From NCBI GenBank assembly GCA_009780755.1, contig WQZL01000108.1, positions 1-8,586 on the forward strand: a stretch of DNA of 8,586 nucleotides. The letters are read 5' to 3'. Within the stretch, counting starts at the first letter, position 1, and each line of letters begins with the position of its first letter. A program made the translations under genes and the position numbers. This document shows, piece by piece, positions 1 through 7,054 of this stretch. The notes beneath the pieces are model-generated. The model had not been told where the DNA came from. It was given only the letters and a program-made list of their open reading frames with translations, and made no database searches. This stretch comes from Promicromonosporaceae bacterium (lineage in GTDB: Bacteria > Actinomycetota > Actinomycetes > Actinomycetales > Cellulomonadaceae).

Positions 1-635
1 ACGCCGAGGTGCCGCCGGAGCCTGATCCTGGATCAGAGCCGGTGGCTGTGGTGACGGCGGCGCAGGCCATCGACTCGGCCACGGGGGAGTACCTGGAGGT
101 ACGCAACGACGACGACTCTGCGACCGGGCTGGTGGGTGACACGCTCGCTGACCTGGTAACGGTCAGTGGCGACGTGCCCGCCGGAGCGTTCCTGACCCTA
201 GAGCTGTACCGCGACGATCTGGAGGCCAAGCCGATCTGTCACGACCCGATCTGGGTATCGGAGCCAATCGAGGTACCCGAGGCCGGGGTCTATGAGGTGA
301 TTGGGCCGGTGGCCGAGCAGGCTGGCCGCTACCACTGGCGGGAGACCCTGGCGGTAGGCGACGTAACGCTGGCCCGCGGACGCTGCGGGGTAGCAGCCGA
401 GACGGTGTGGGTGGCCGACCCGCCCGTTACCCCGACCCCGAGTCCCAGCCCGGTACCGACCCCAGAGCTGCCGTTGCTGCTCACCGGCGGAGAGCCACCC
501 AAGCCCGCCATCCTGCCGCTCTCCGGGGCGCAGACCAGGCTGTATTCCCTGATCGCAACCGCCCTGATCGCGCTCGGCACGCCACTGGCGCTGCGCCACC
601 ACCGCCGCTCCGCGTACACCGCCCGCCACAGTTAA
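1..635 (+). CDS. C-terminal part of a cell-wall-anchored surface protein (5' end outside window)
   Basis: The frame is open to the window edge, so the true start lies upstream; the GTG at 9 is internal. Numbering from that codon, residues about 38-137 form a beta-rich Ig-like module with two cysteines (77 and 126) that could form a disulfide. The module's pattern (VSGDVPAGAFLTLELYRDD, then AGRYHWRETL and GRCGV) resembles repeated modules of actinobacterial surface adhesins. A Pro/Thr/Ser-rich spacer (about 138-153) follows, as in wall-spanning linkers. The C-terminus has a sorting-signal layout: LPLSG (169-173, an LPxTG variant), a hydrophobic stretch (about 178-195), then a basic tail with RHHRR. 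I infer that sortase cleaves within LPLSG and attaches the protein to peptidoglycan; ligand and function are unknown. It converges on ackA1, with a strong hairpin between. Surface anchoring is fairly secure, the adhesin role is not. Confidence 0.75.
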   Translation, partial: AEVPPEPDPGSEPVAVVTAAQAIDSATGEYLEVRNDDDSATGLVGDTLADLVTVSGDVPAGAFLTLELYRDDLEAKPICHDPIWVSEPIEVPEAGVYEVIGPVAEQAGRYHWRETLAVGDVTLARGRCGVAAETVWVADPPVTPTPSPSPVPTPELPLLLTGGEPPKPAILPLSGAQTRLYSLIATALIALGTPLALRHHRRSAYTARHS

Positions 636-650
636 CTCCGCCCCTATCTT

Positions 651-685
651 CCGTAGGCGCCTGCTCCCCTCGCAGGCGCCTACGG
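651..685. terminator. Perfect 14-bp hairpin between convergent genes, probable bidirectional terminator
   Basis: CCGTAGGCGCCTGC (651-664) is exactly complementary to GCAGGCGCCTACGG (672-685) across a 7-nt loop. It begins 15 nt after the surface-protein stop and lies 38 nt beyond the ackA1 stop on the other strand. No T-tract flanks it on either side. This is common in high-GC actinobacteria, where strong hairpins can terminate without a U-run. Its position between two converging genes supports termination in both directions. Confidence 0.75.
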
Positions 686-723
686 ACACTCACCCGTCAG
701 CTGAACAGGCGGAAACTATCGGG

Positions 724-1908
724 TTAGGCGCTGAGGGCGGTCATTGACTGTTGGGCAATGGCCAGTTCCTCGTTGGTGGGGACGATGAGAACCGGCGGGC
801 CGGTGTGGCCGTCGGGGGAAAGATCGCGAGCGACCCTGGCGCGCACGGAGTTCTTGGCCGGATCGATGGCAAAACCGAGGTGACCGAGCGCGCTGACCAC
901 GCCCAGGCGCACCGGGTCGTCATACTCGCCGACGCCCGCCGTGAAGGTCAGCACGTCGATGCCGCCGAGTACGGCCGCGTAAGCACCCACGTACTTGACC
1001 AGCCGGTGTACGTACACATCGAGTGCCAGCTTCGCGGCTTCGTCACCCTCCGCGATGGCTTTGTGCAGGTCGCGCATGTCGGTGTAGCCGCTGATGCCCT
1101 TGACACCCGATTGGCGATTGAGGATGTTATCGATCTCGGCGACATCCAGGCCATCGACCCGATTCAGATGGAAGACGATGGCCGGGTCCACGTCACCCGA
1201 ACGCGTGCCCATCACCAGACCCTCCAGCGGGGTTAGGCCCATCGACGTGTCGATGGCCACGCCCGCCTTGATGGCCGAGGCCGACGCGCCGTTGCCGAGG
1301 TGAAGCACCACTTGCTTGATATCGTCACGGCCCATGATCTTGGCGACCTGACCGGCGACGTACTGGTGGGAGGTGCCGTGGAAGCCGTAACGGCGGATGC
1401 CGTACTTCGCGGCCACTTCCTGGCAGATCGCGTACGTGTACGCGGCCGGGGGCAGGGTCGAGAAGAAGGCGGTGTCGAAGACGGCGACATGCGGCACATT
1501 GAGCAGCTCGCGGGCCACCTTGATGCCGGTGACGTTGGCCGGATTGTGTAGCGGCGCTAACGGGATTAGTTCCTCGATACCGGCCACCACCTCGTCGGTA
1601 ATGATGGTGGGGGCGGAGTATTTGGTGCCGCCATGCACCACACGGTGACCGACGGCGGCGATTCCGGCCTCGGCCAGCGATGGGCCAACCTCGCTGAAAA
1701 GACCCAGCACAATGCGCAACGCCTCGCCGTGGTCGGGAATTGGCAGCTCGCGCTCGGTCTCATCGTCACCCACCTCATGGGTGACGACGCCAAGCGGCAG
1801 GCCGATTCGCTCGACGATACCGGAGGCCAGCACGGCCTCGGAGGTGGGATCAACTAGCTGGTACTTAAGCGAGGAGGAGCCAGCATTAAGAACAAGAACG
1901 GTAGTCAT
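724..1908 (-). CDS. ackA: Acetate kinase, paralogue 1 (diverged copy)
   Basis: A 394-residue ASKHA-family kinase, the usual full length, which would make acetate and ATP from acetyl phosphate and ADP in the cytoplasm. Visible motifs: N-terminal LVLNAGSSSLKY (Asn8), GHRVVHGG (Arg89), FDTAFF (Asp145), YGFHGTSHQYV (His177, His181), LHLGNGASA phosphate loop, MGTRSGDVDPA (Arg236) and C-terminal PTNEELAIA (Glu380/381). These match the catalytic residues known from characterised acetate kinases, so the enzyme is probably active. The oddity is GVGEYDD at 325-331, where the family and paralogue 2 have GxGEN near the nucleotide-binding site. The ATG at 1908 is the only plausible start: there is no upstream in-frame ATG, GTG or TTG before a stop, and the N-terminal motif fits. 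No Shine-Dalgarno precedes it; a TAGTCT box lies 8 nt upstream. It is separated from pta-ackA2 by an opposite-strand gene. An alternative role on another short-chain acyl phosphate such as propionyl phosphate is possible. Confidence 0.93.
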   Translation of the reverse strand: MTTVLVLNAGSSSLKYQLVDPTSEAVLASGIVERIGLPLGVVTHEVGDDETERELPIPDHGEALRIVLGLFSEVGPSLAEAGIAAVGHRVVHGGTKYSAPTIITDEVVAGIEELIPLAPLHNPANVTGIKVARELLNVPHVAVFDTAFFSTLPPAAYTYAICQEVAAKYGIRRYGFHGTSHQYVAGQVAKIMGRDDIKQVVLHLGNGASASAIKAGVAIDTSMGLTPLEGLVMGTRSGDVDPAIVFHLNRVDGLDVAEIDNILNRQSGVKGISGYTDMRDLHKAIAEGDEAAKLALDVYVHRLVKYVGAYAAVLGGIDVLTFTAGVGEYDDPVRLGVVSALGHLGFAIDPAKNSVRARVARDLSPDGHTGPPVLIVPTNEELAIAQQSMTALSA

Positions 1909-1922
1909 GAGTAGAAAGACTA
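1909..1922 (-). promoter_or_regulatory. Candidate -10 box for a leaderless ackA1 transcript
   Basis: On the minus strand TAGTCT (1922-1917) fits the TAnnnT -10 pattern and is followed by only 8 nt before the ATG. Transcription would then begin at or within a few bases of the start codon, which fits the missing Shine-Dalgarno sequence. Leaderless mRNAs are common in actinobacteria. I see no good -35 at the expected distance, so this is a weak inference. Confidence 0.35.
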
Positions 1923-2079
1923 CCGGCGCCCCGGCGCTAGTGGTGTCGAAATCACCGCCAAATCAACCGACTAATGACGCCTTCACCCTCAGCCAGCCGA
2001 GATGGGTGTGCCGCCTGCGGAGCAGGCAAATCGCGACACGCGGTTAAGGCGTCAGGATTTGGTGGGGAACCATTAGCGC

Positions 2080-3345
2080 ATGACCGACCAGCAGCAACCG
2101 CTTGATCCCTTCGCCCTATCAGCACCGGCGCCGCAACCCGTCGATGAGGCGATGGCCGCTCCGCCGGAGCCACCGCCCAGCCCCGCCCCGCGTCGGGCCT
2201 CGAAGAAGGGGTGGCTTATCGGTGGCATTATCGCCGCCGTCGTGCTGGTAGGCGCCGGCATCGGCGTGGTGCTGCACCTGAATGCCGCCGCCAATGAGCG
2301 GGCGCGGTTGCTGGCGGAGGCCAATGAGTCTGCCCAGGAGGCGATTGCTGATCTCGCCGATGCACGCGCTACCTTGGCCGATCAGGTGGGGGTGGCCCAG
2401 GCGTTGTTGGCAGAGATGGCTGCTTCGGAGCGCTACCCCTCATCGGACCCGATTATTGACGGTGAAGTGACCGAGGCGATATACCTGCTGGCCGATACGG
2501 TGCGGGCCGCCGAGGCGTTCCCGGTGCCTTTTTTCGCCGCCGACGCTGAGTTTGCGACCGTCTACTACGCAGAGCAGGCTAAGGAGGAGGCGCGCGCGGC
2601 CATAGCCACCATGCGCAGTCATAAGGCCGCCCTTGGATCGGACAAACAGGCTCTCCGCGATGCATACGATAACTTTGTGTCCTTCCTCGAAGCGCAGGAA
2701 GCATTGGAGAATCTGCTGCTGTTGGGTGAGGCGCTGGACTTGGTTCGCGAACTAAACGGGCTGATAGACGTGATGGAAGATCTCGTGATGATCGCAGAAG
2801 GTCTTAGCGATGCCGAGTTGTTGGAAACCGGCGTTGACATCTGGCTGGAGCTGCTTGCGGCTTATGAGCAAGCGGCTGACTTCGAACTTGATGAGGATGA
2901 TCTGCCGGGTTCGATTGCCCAACTTGAGGCAGCAGTCACCCGGCTGGAAGCCGTCATTTCGTCCATAACCGCTGCCTTGGAAAGTCTCGGAGCGCTTGGA
3001 GGTCAAGGCGGAGCCGCGGCCTCCCCCGCAGATGCAGAACTGACGGCTTTTCTAGCGGGCGTAGCGTGGAGTCGGGAAGATGACCAGCGGCTTTCCCTCA
3101 ATCGCGTTCTGCGGGAAGACGGCAACTCCGTAATCATGGACCCCAGCGTGGGAGGAGTCGTAGCAGACGGCATGTTCATGGGCCAATGGTGGGTCGAGGG
3201 TGGTCTTCTTCACATCACCGGATGGGCGCCAAACGCGGCGAACCTGAGGGGCACAAGCGTTTGGGAAATCGAGGTAGACGGAAACCGCGTGCGCTTCACC
3301 GACACCGCCAACGCCAGCACGTCCTACTGGTACACCGGCTCTTAG
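2080..3345 (+). CDS. Unrecognised single-pass membrane protein with helical ectodomain and beta-rich C-terminal domain
   Basis: I do not recognise this 421-residue protein. Residues 1-44 are Pro/Ala-rich and disordered, ending in a basic cluster (RRASKK) that would stay in the cytoplasm. Residues 45-67 form one strongly hydrophobic helix, a signal anchor, putting the rest outside the membrane. Residues about 69-305 are Ala/Leu/Glu-rich and predicted helical or coiled-coil, with an acidic stretch (DFELDEDDLPG, about 268-278). A Gly/Ala-rich hinge (about 304-316) leads to a beta-rich C-terminal domain (about 318-421) with regularly placed Trp and Gly (GQWWVEGGLLHITGW, then WEIEVDGNRVRF). Its strand pattern recalls lipocalin-like extracellular domains, but that is only a pattern impression. 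It has no cysteines. The ATG start is firm because an in-frame TAG lies at 2074-2076. A poor GGTGGGG ribosome site is at 2061-2067. It is divergent from ackA1. Codon use appears less GC-biased in the second half. Confidence 0.8.
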   Translation: MTDQQQPLDPFALSAPAPQPVDEAMAAPPEPPPSPAPRRASKKGWLIGGIIAAVVLVGAGIGVVLHLNAAANERARLLAEANESAQEAIADLADARATLADQVGVAQALLAEMAASERYPSSDPIIDGEVTEAIYLLADTVRAAEAFPVPFFAADAEFATVYYAEQAKEEARAAIATMRSHKAALGSDKQALRDAYDNFVSFLEAQEALENLLLLGEALDLVRELNGLIDVMEDLVMIAEGLSDAELLETGVDIWLELLAAYEQAADFELDEDDLPGSIAQLEAAVTRLEAVISSITAALESLGALGGQGGAAASPADAELTAFLAGVAWSREDDQRLSLNRVLREDGNSVIMDPSVGGVVADGMFMGQWWVEGGLLHITGWAPNAANLRGTSVWEIEVDGNRVRFTDTANASTSYWYTGS

Positions 3346-3421
3346 CGGTAGCAGTCATCACGGCCCAAGACAGCCCATACCCCCGAGCGGGACCCAAGCC
3401 AGGTCATACGCCTAAACCGGC

Positions 3422-3454
3422 ATTTTGCATACTGGCAACTAGTGATTTTGCATA
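3422..3454. repeat. Short direct repeat ATTTTGCATA x2
   Basis: ATTTTGCATA occurs at 3422-3431 and 3445-3454, so the copies start 23 bp apart, about two helical turns. It lies in the 166-bp gap between the converging membrane-protein gene and ackA2, which is locally more AT-rich than the surroundings. I found no clear hairpin terminator in that gap. The repeat could be a paired protein site, a scar of lost DNA, or chance. Confidence 0.3.
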
Positions 3455-3511
3455 GAGTGCTAGGTGGCCCAGAGAGCTTGTTTTGGGCGGGGTGAAGGCT
3501 GGCTTGCCTCG

Positions 3512-4702
3512 TCAGTGGCGGCAGCCGATGGCCGTGAGGGATTGGCGGGCGATGGCTAGTTCCTCGTTGGTGGGGACGACCATCACGAGGGGGCCGGGGT
3601 GGCCGTCGGGGCTGATGATGCGCGGTTCTTTGGAGCGAGCCTCGTTCTTGGCCGGGTCGATGGCTAGCCCCAAGAACCCGAGCGAATCCACCACCGCCTG
3701 CCGGATGGCCGGGGTGTTCTCGCCCACGCCCGCCGTGAAGGTCAGCACGTCGATGCCGCCCAGGACGGCCGCGTATGAGCCGACGTATTTGACCAGCCGG
3801 TGCCGGTACACATTCAGGGCCAGTTGCGCGGCCTCATCGCCCGCATCGGCCGCTGCTCGCACCTCGCGCATGTCACTCCTGCCGCACAGCCCCTTCATGC
3901 CTGAGCGCTTGTTCAGCAGATCGTCGGCCTCGTCTACGTGCATGTCGGCCACGCGACGCAGGTGGAACACGATGGCCGGGTCCAGGTCGCCGCAGCGAGT
4001 GCCCATCACCAGACCCTCCAGCGGGGTCAGGCCCATCGAGGTGTCCTTGGCGACGCCGCAGCACACGGCCGACGCGGAGGCGCCGTTGCCCAGGTGCAAC
4101 ACCACCTGCTTGAGATCGGCGCGGCCCAGCATTTTGGAAACTTGCTCCGAGACGTACTGGTGGGAGGTGCCGTGGAAGCCGTAGCGGCGAATCTGATACT
4201 CGCGTGCCACCTCGGCATCGATGGCGTACGTGTATGCCTCGGGCCGTAACGTCGCGAAGAACGCCGTATCGAAGATGGCGACATGCGGCACATCTAGTAG
4301 CTCGCGCGCCACGCGGATGCCGGTCACGTTCGCCGGGTTATGTAGCGGGGCCAACGGAATCAGCTCTTCTATGCCCGCCACCACATCGTCATCGATCACC
4401 GTCGGCGCCGAATACTTGGTGCCGCCATGCACCACACGGTGACCGACGGCTGCGATTCCGGCCTCAGCTAAGGACGGCCCCACCTCGTCAAACAGTCCCA
4501 GTACAAGCCGCAGCGCCTCACCGTGATCGGGAATCGACGCCTCGCGTACGGTCTCAGTCTCGCCGATCTCGTGGGTGACTACCCCGAGCGCCTGCCCAAT
4601 CTTCTCCACCAGGCCGACGGCGAGGACATCGCCCGTCGCCGGGTCAACCAACTGGTACTTCAGCGATGACGAGCCGCTGTTCAGCACGAGGACATTGCTC
4701 AT
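3512..4702 (-). CDS. ackA: Acetate kinase, paralogue 2 (partner of pta)
   Basis: A 396-residue acetate kinase, carrying out the substrate-level phosphorylation step acetyl phosphate + ADP to acetate + ATP. All family motifs are canonical: LVLNSGSSSLKY, GHRVVHGG, FDTAFF, YGFHGTSHQYV, LHLGNGASA, MGTRCGDLDPA, FTAGVGENTPAIR with the conserved GEN in the nucleotide region, and PTNEELAIAR. The start at 4702 is supported by a good Shine-Dalgarno AAGGAG (4714-4709) 6 nt upstream of the ATG. It follows pta on the same strand after 162 bp, the usual pta-ackA order. That gap contains a REP-like palindrome and a 21-bp element shared with the pta upstream region, so it may have its own promoter as well as read-through from pta. 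It is about 74% identical to paralogue 1 without gaps. Four tracts of 29-35 bases are identical at DNA level, which suggests a lineage-internal duplication or gene conversion. Confidence 0.95.
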   Translation of the reverse strand: MSNVLVLNSGSSSLKYQLVDPATGDVLAVGLVEKIGQALGVVTHEIGETETVREASIPDHGEALRLVLGLFDEVGPSLAEAGIAAVGHRVVHGGTKYSAPTVIDDDVVAGIEELIPLAPLHNPANVTGIRVARELLDVPHVAIFDTAFFATLRPEAYTYAIDAEVAREYQIRRYGFHGTSHQYVSEQVSKMLGRADLKQVVLHLGNGASASAVCCGVAKDTSMGLTPLEGLVMGTRCGDLDPAIVFHLRRVADMHVDEADDLLNKRSGMKGLCGRSDMREVRAAADAGDEAAQLALNVYRHRLVKYVGSYAAVLGGIDVLTFTAGVGENTPAIRQAVVDSLGFLGLAIDPAKNEARSKEPRIISPDGHPGPLVMVVPTNEELAIARQSLTAIGCRH

Positions 4703-4745
4703 TGAGTTCTCCTTGGGGACTGCCGGGGTTAGGGGGCGGTGCCTC

Positions 4746-4776
4746 CAATGTTATCGGATCGTGACCATTTCGTGAA
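4746..4776 (-). promoter_or_regulatory. Predicted ackA2 promoter containing the shared 21-bp element
   Basis: On the minus strand TTCACG (4776-4771) and TAACAT (4753-4748) are separated by exactly 17 nt, a plausible sigma-70-type -35/-10 pair with four of six consensus bases each. The -10 lies within a 21-bp sequence (4766-4746; core GATCCGATAACATTG) repeated exactly upstream of pta. Transcription would begin near 4741, giving a leader of about 39 nt that contains the Shine-Dalgarno site. Confidence 0.5.
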
Positions 4777-4831
4777 TCGAGAAATCGACACTTCACCGGA
4801 TGAAAACCCCCCCAGCGGCAGCCTCGATCCC

Positions 4832-4856
4832 GGTGGTTTCGACAAGCTCAACCACC
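4832..4856. repeat. REP-like palindrome, single copy, directly after pta
   Basis: The 25-bp unit starts GGTGGTTTCGACA and ends CTCAACCACC, with 7-bp inverted ends (GGTGGTT/AACCACC). It differs by one base from the copy at 7025-7049. It begins 8 bp beyond the pta stop codon and lies upstream of the predicted ackA2 promoter. In the transcript it could form a small stem-loop, perhaps a weak terminator or 3'-end stabiliser for pta. Confidence 0.75.
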
Positions 4857-4864
4857 CAACCCGG

Positions 4865-6961
4865 CTATCTGCCCTGCGCTTGGATGGCCGTGATGGCCAC
4901 GGTGTTGATGATGTCTTGGACGAGCGCGCCGCGGGAGAGGTCGTTGACCGGCTTGTTCAACCCCTGTAGCACCGGGCCAACAGCCACAGCCCCGGCGGAG
5001 CGCTGCACGGCCTTGTATGTGTTGTTGCCCGTGTTCAGATCGGGGAACACGAATACGGTGGCCCGCCCAGCCACGTCCGAATCGGGCAGCTTGGTGGCGG
5101 CCACGGCGGCATCCACGGCGGCGTCGTACTGGATGGGACCCTCGACGGATAGATCGGGGCGACGCTCCTTGACCAGCGCGGTAGCGGCGCGTACCTTATC
5201 CACGTCGGCACCCGTGCCGGATTCGCCGGTGGAGTAGGAGAGCATCGCGATGCGCGGCTGCACGCCAAACTGCGCCGCCGTGGCAGCCGAGGCAATGGCC
5301 ACATCGGCCAACTGTTCGGCGGTGGGATCGGGAATCACGGCGCAGTCACCGTAAACCAGCACGCGATCCTGAAGACACATCAGGAACACGCCAGAAACCG
5401 AGGAGATGCCCGGCGCCGTCTTGATGATCTCGAAGGAGGGGCGGATGGTATGAGCCGTGGTGTGCGCGGCGCCGGAGACCATGCCATGCGCGTCTCCCAG
5501 ATGGACCATCATCGTGCCAAAGTACGAGACATCGGTGACGATCTCCCGAGCGCGATCCACCGTCATGCCCTTGTGGGCGCGCAGGCGGGTGTACTCCTCG
5601 GCGTACCGCTGCACATGCTCCGGATCGGAGGTAGACAGCACGGTAGCCTCGGAAATGTCGAGGCCCAGCTCGGCAGCCCGCGACCGCACGGCATCCTCGT
5701 CACCCAAGATAGTCAGATCGGCAATGCCCCGAGCCAGCACGGTCGAGGCAGCCTTCAAGATGCGATCATCGTCACCCTCGGGAAGCACCACGCGGCGACG
5801 ATCAGCCCGCGCCCGCTCAATCAGCGAATACTCGAACATCAGCGGCGTGACCGTTTCGGGGGCGGGCACATCCAGGCGGGCCAACAAATCGTCGCCATCG
5901 ACATTGTTCTCAAACAGGGCGCGAGCCACATCGATCTTGCGGGTAGAACCCGCCTCAACCAAACCCTTGACGGACCCGGCCGCGGTGGCGACGGGGAAGG
6001 TGTCCCACTTGGTGGTGATGATCGGCACATGCGGATCCATCGCCCGCACCAAGTCGCCGATGGCGCCCTCGGGCAGCAGCCCGCCGGTGAGAATCAGGGC
6101 TGCGATGGAGGGGAATGACGGTGCGGCATGGGCGGCCAGCAGAGAGATGATTACATCGGTACGGTCGCCGGGAGTGATAATCACCTTCCCATCGGCCAGG
6201 TATGCGAGCAGGTTCTTCGTGGCCATCGCACCCACCACCACGTCGGTGGCAACGCGGCCCAGCAGCTCCTCATCACCCAACCACAGCTCACCATCAACGG
6301 CGTGCATCAACTGCTCGACGGTGGGGGCATGCAGGAACGGCTCATCCGGGATCACCCAGATCGGCAGCGACTCGTCGGCTTGCAGCGCGGGAGTGTTGGC
6401 TGGCATCTCCCCGCCGTACTGATTAATCATCACGCCGATGGGCTGGGCGTGGTTGGCGCGCAGCTCGCCCAGACCGATGGCGGTCAGCGCCTTAATGTCC
6501 TCATCCGAGCGACGCTTGCCGGAGACCACAAGCACGACGGGCGCGCCAAGGTTGGCGGCGATCTTCGCGTTGAAGGCCAACTCCGTGGGACCGGAGACGT
6601 CCGTGTAGTCGGAGCCGAGAATTATCACCGAATCGCATTTGGCGGCGATCTCGTGGTACTGCGCGACGATGCGGCTCATTGCGGCATCCTGGTCGGCATG
6701 CATATCGTCGTAGGTGATGCCGACGGCCTCCTCGTAGGTGAGGTCAACGCCGTCGTGATCTAGCAGCATTTCGAGTACGTGATCGCGTTCGGCGCCGTGA
6801 TTCGCCTCGTAGTCGGCGCTCGCGGAGACACGGGAGACCGGGCGGTACAGGCCCACCCGTTGCCCCTGTCGCACCAAGAGGTCGATGATGCCTAACGCGA
6901 TGGTGGATTTACCGGTGTTGCGCTCGGGGGATGAGATGTAGATGTTGCGGGTGGCCACCAT
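4865..6961 (-). CDS. pta: Phosphate acetyltransferase, long form with N-terminal P-loop domain
   Basis: 698 residues, close to the roughly 700 of the long Pta class. It catalyses acetyl-CoA + phosphate to acetyl phosphate + CoA in the cytoplasm, feeding AckA. Residues 1 to about 220 form a BioD/CobQ-like P-loop domain with SPERNTGKST (11-20). A DRTGG-type domain follows at about 225-340 (GDRTDVI at 265-271, ILTGGLLPEG near 290-299). The catalytic PTA_PTB domain covers about 375-698: VVLPEGDDDRIL, TDVSYFGTMMVHLGDAHGMV, SYSTGESGTGADVDKV and VFPDLNTGNNTYKAVQR. In long Pta enzymes of enterobacteria the N-terminal domains affect oligomerisation and allostery; that applies here only by analogy. The start is ATG 6961, since MVATRNIYISSPERNTGKS matches the family N-terminus. 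AGGAG (6977-6973) lies 11 nt upstream. The frame is open further upstream to 7234, but that part crosses the REP pair and the prolyl oligopeptidase stop and is not Pta-like. Confidence 0.95.
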   Translation of the reverse strand: MVATRNIYISSPERNTGKSTIALGIIDLLVRQGQRVGLYRPVSRVSASADYEANHGAERDHVLEMLLDHDGVDLTYEEAVGITYDDMHADQDAAMSRIVAQYHEIAAKCDSVIILGSDYTDVSGPTELAFNAKIAANLGAPVVLVVSGKRRSDEDIKALTAIGLGELRANHAQPIGVMINQYGGEMPANTPALQADESLPIWVIPDEPFLHAPTVEQLMHAVDGELWLGDEELLGRVATDVVVGAMATKNLLAYLADGKVIITPGDRTDVIISLLAAHAAPSFPSIAALILTGGLLPEGAIGDLVRAMDPHVPIITTKWDTFPVATAAGSVKGLVEAGSTRKIDVARALFENNVDGDDLLARLDVPAPETVTPLMFEYSLIERARADRRRVVLPEGDDDRILKAASTVLARGIADLTILGDEDAVRSRAAELGLDISEATVLSTSDPEHVQRYAEEYTRLRAHKGMTVDRAREIVTDVSYFGTMMVHLGDAHGMVSGAAHTTAHTIRPSFEIIKTAPGISSVSGVFLMCLQDRVLVYGDCAVIPDPTAEQLADVAIASAATAAQFGVQPRIAMLSYSTGESGTGADVDKVRAATALVKERRPDLSVEGPIQYDAAVDAAVAATKLPDSDVAGRATVFVFPDLNTGNNTYKAVQRSAGAVAVGPVLQGLNKPVNDLSRGALVQDIINTVAITAIQAQGR

Positions 6962-6984
6962 TGCGGGCGCTGCTCCTAGAGGTT

Positions 6985-7050
6985 CGGTGGTTGAGCCTGT
7001 CAAAACCACCACATGATGCACCAAGGTGGTTTCGACAGGCTCAACCACCG
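6985..7050. repeat. Inverted pair of REP-like units (26-bp arms, 14-nt loop)
   Basis: The arm at 6985-7010 is the reverse complement of the arm at 7025-7050 with a single mismatch (A at 7002 opposite the C at 7033). The spacer is 7011-7024. Each arm is a unit of the GGTGGTTTCGACA...CTCAACCACC family. The pair fills the gap between the prolyl oligopeptidase stop and the pta Shine-Dalgarno site. It can fold into a very strong hairpin, which could end prolyl oligopeptidase transcription and lie at the 5' end of the pta mRNA. Confidence 0.9.
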
Positions 7051-7054
7051 AGGT

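Noticed and set aside
724..1908. ackA1 as a pseudogene
   Set aside because: It is full length, without frameshifts, and retains all catalytic motifs apart from the GEN to GEY change.
1944..1956. Possible REP half-site TGTCGAAATCACC upstream of ackA1
   Set aside because: It matches one repeat end with a single mismatch over 13 bp, but there is no partner end and no palindrome, so it may be chance or a decayed remnant.
1975..2054. 9-bp inverted repeat TGACGCCTT/AAGGCGTCA between the divergent ackA1 and membrane-protein genes
   Set aside because: The arms are 62 bp apart, and a 9-bp match is not rare for a GC-rich 171-bp stretch. A 6-bp hairpin (2013-2027) inside it is equally weak.
3483..4184. 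Open frame of 233 codons opposite ackA2
   Set aside because: Low-complexity antisense shadow of ackA2. Similar shadows lie opposite ackA1 because the two genes are alike.
5457..6422. Long open frame (321 codons) opposite pta
   Set aside because: It is a high-GC antisense shadow: Ser/Arg/Ala/Thr-rich, without domain-like patterning, and fully inside a well-supported gene.
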